A stretch of DNA of 64,000 bases from Larix kaempferi. Taxonomy: Eukaryota > Streptophyta > Pinopsida > Pinales > Pinaceae. The notes beneath the pieces were generated by a model. That model made no database searches. It saw nothing but the letters and a program-made list of their open reading frames with translations, and had not been told where the DNA came from. Below, piece after piece: positions 62,580-64,000 of this stretch. The DNA is taken from assembly GCA_027924585.1 (NCBI GenBank), contig BSBM01000712.1, forward strand, positions 2,738,001 to 2,802,000, in the 5' to 3' direction. The first letter of the stretch is position 1; each line of letters opens with the position of its first letter. Made by a program: the position numbers and the translations under genes.

Positions 62580-63570
62580 TCATACTTTAAAAATAATCTT
62601 TGCATCTAACAATTTCTTCAACTCCTTCTGAATTAGAGGCTCAAGAGTCAGATGCATTCTTCTTAATTGCCGCTGAAATGGTTTAGCGCCTGCCTTCATT
62701 GGTATTATGTGCTGAATAATGCGAGTAACATATGTTTTTAGATCTTCAAAAGTCCATGCAAAGACATCTTTATACTGCTGAAAAAGTTTGATGAACTTAT
62801 CTCTCTCGCCCGACGAGCAACATTTACCAAGATTGACATATTTTGGTTCAGCCTCTATACCCAGATTTACCAATTCATGCTGCATGGAGGAGCTATGAGT
62901 TTTAGCATTTACTGGCCTCTTGAACTTGTTCTGCAGATTGAACAATGCTTCAAGAGTTCTCACTCCCTTGGGCATGAAGTTTCCTTTAACTGCATCTTTT
63001 CTTTGTAGATCAGAATCATGCTTCTCTTCATCTATTATGGATTCTTGGAAGACATCCTCATTTGTTAAGAAGCTAATGATCTGATCATCATCATCAAATA
63101 CTCTAAGATTTGTAATGTTATCCATAATAGATGGCCTGAAAATCAATTCAATAGAGCATTTGTTATTAGTAGGTACTAATATGGAAGCCGAGGTGGCTAA
63201 CAAATCAACTGCAACATTCCGCAATCTAGGAATGGAATTTATATTGAAAGCATCAAAACATGAAATCAAATTCCAAACCTCAGATTGATAACCTTTTAAG
63301 TGTGGTGAAAGGCAGTGAATTGTATCTCTTACTTGCTTGAAAACTATCTTTGAATCACAGAAGAATTTCAAATATTTAACATTTAAACTAATATGTTTCT
63401 TTAACCCATGGACCAGAGCTTCATACTCAGCAGTGTGATTCATACATTCAAACTCTAATGTAAAAGATAAAAAACGCTTGTTGGTTTCGGTGTCAATCAA
63501 CACACAACCGTCTCCAGATCCTTCCTGAGTTTTGGAACCGTCAAAGTATAGAACCCAAAAAACATTTTTC
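62580..63570 (-). pseudogene. E7 aRNH upstream of RT, and linker
   Basis: The open part is 63503-62580, but the fold starts upstream at about 63560 (WVLYFDGSKTQEGSGDG, Asp codon 63540-63542). Then EFECMNHTAEYEALVHGLKKH, YLKFFCDSKIVFK and IPRLRNVAVDLLATSA (Asp codon 63204-63206): four acids D-E-D-D are all present. A linker of about 160 residues then leads to FIKLFQQYKDVFAWTFEDLKTY and the RT. It ends at TGA near 62580. This is the second copy of the domain order seen in E2. Confidence 0.87.
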
Positions 63571-63696
63571 GCTTTAACTTAGTTAGTACCACTACCACCT
63601 AAGTCAGTAACTAATCCGACTATGTTACAGTCAATATCATCATTCCGAGAAAAATGAAGGAGATCAGACTGTTCATCTGAATCATGGCTAACATCC
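63571..63696 (-). pseudogene. E7 segment before aRNH
   Basis: The minus strand reads DSDEQSDLLHFSRNDDIDCNIVGLVTDLGGSGTN, a stop, VKAKNVF, closely parallel to the region before aRNH in E2 (QSNLLQFSRTEDINCNIVNLVTD). It is cut at 63696 by E8. Confidence 0.75.
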
Positions 63697-64000
63697 TGTA
63701 ACATCCCATATTTTCATAAAAATTTAAAGTTTTTAATACTAGCAATAATAGCTTAAATTAGGATAATTTATAAATGTGGAAATTAATAATTGCTGATTGT
63801 AACATCATTAACTAACAGCTGTTAGTACTAATCATAATAAAATTCTGTTATAAACAATGCGACAGTAACAACTTAACATATTCATACCAACTCTGATTAT
63901 GATAATTAAATGAACTAATGAATTAGAATTATGATGCGAGACCTTTTACTTCTGCAATGATAAGCATGATTAATGAAATAAAAGAATGACAGGTTTGAAA
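63697..64000 (+). mobile_element. E8: probable edge of another LTR element
   Basis: Homology between E7 and E2 ends abruptly at 63697, where TGTAACATCCCATATTTTC begins. A TG start exactly at the break, followed by AT-rich sequence without coding pattern to the window end, suggests the outer end of an LTR inserted in E7. Orientation and type cannot be told, since the other end lies beyond the window. Confidence 0.45.

Larger units (their letters stand above)
56736..63696 (-). mobile_element. E7: second copy of the E2 family, with third ORF and internal loss
   Basis: The minus strand has aRNH and RT nearly identical in pattern to E2 (63696-61888), then a stretch without RNase H or integrase, then a long third ORF (60239-56764) ending just before the LTR that also serves E2. 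It lies upstream of E2 in the same orientation. The homology to RT stops after GVQL near 61888, so RNase H and integrase seem to be deleted or replaced. E8 truncates its upstream end. That the third ORF belongs to this copy is inferred from its position. Confidence 0.6.

Overview
This window is plant nuclear DNA made almost entirely of LTR retrotransposons. No intact host gene is visible. Plant markers are primer-binding sites matching plant tRNA-Asp, tRNA-Asn-like, tRNA-Arg-like and initiator tRNA-Met 3' ends, Athila-, Tat- and chromovirus-type Ty3/Gypsy polyproteins, a Ty1/Copia element, and a decayed gene of plant mobile domain type. The density and depth of nesting fit a large-genome land plant, possibly a gymnosperm; the sequence alone does not fix the species.

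Layout (E1-E8 are my names). 1-8491: E1, an Athila-like Gypsy element on the minus strand, with a 5' LTR at 7070-8491, a tRNA-Asp PBS, a broken gag-pol and a repeat-rich 3' region; its 3' LTR lies outside the window. 8492-12510: older DNA with an RNase H fragment (+) and a decayed plant-mobile-domain-like gene (-). 12511-56735: one minus-strand Tat-like element, E2, split into three pieces by later insertions: integrase at 12511-13253, RNase H at 35105-35384, and RT/aRNase H/protease/gag/PBS/LTR at 51405-56735. The first interruption is E3 (13254-35099, +), a Gypsy body without visible LTRs that carries E4 (22320-34871, +), a young Tat/Ogre-like element with nearly identical LTRs and a 5-bp AGGAC duplication. 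The second is E5 (35385-51399, +), a chromovirus flanked by ATTCA, whose 3' LTR is split by E6 (44044-51058, +), an internally deleted Copia element. 56736-63696: remains of E7, a second copy of the E2 family in the same orientation that seems to share an LTR with E2 and supplies a long third ORF just upstream of that LTR. 63697-64000: the apparent edge of another LTR, E8.

The most interesting signal is the E2/E7 family. Both copies have an archaeal/plant-type RNase H domain (aRNH) between protease and reverse transcriptase, upstream of RT, with all four acidic residues visible. In E2 the usual Gypsy RNase H after RT has lost catalytic aspartates. Both copies also share an in-frame TGA at the same RT codon, and the family carries a third, coiled-coil-rich ORF downstream of pol with a plausible intron. 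E4 also has a degenerate Gypsy RNase H, but no replacement is visible. E3 and E4 each carry gag-type modules downstream of protease.

Relative age follows from nesting and LTR comparison by eye: E2/E7 are oldest, then E3 and E5, then E6 (about 14 substitutions between LTRs), then E4 (2 substitutions and 1 single-base indel over about 723 bp). All coding regions carry stops, frameshifts or deletions. E4 is the least damaged, with one stop and one frameshift.
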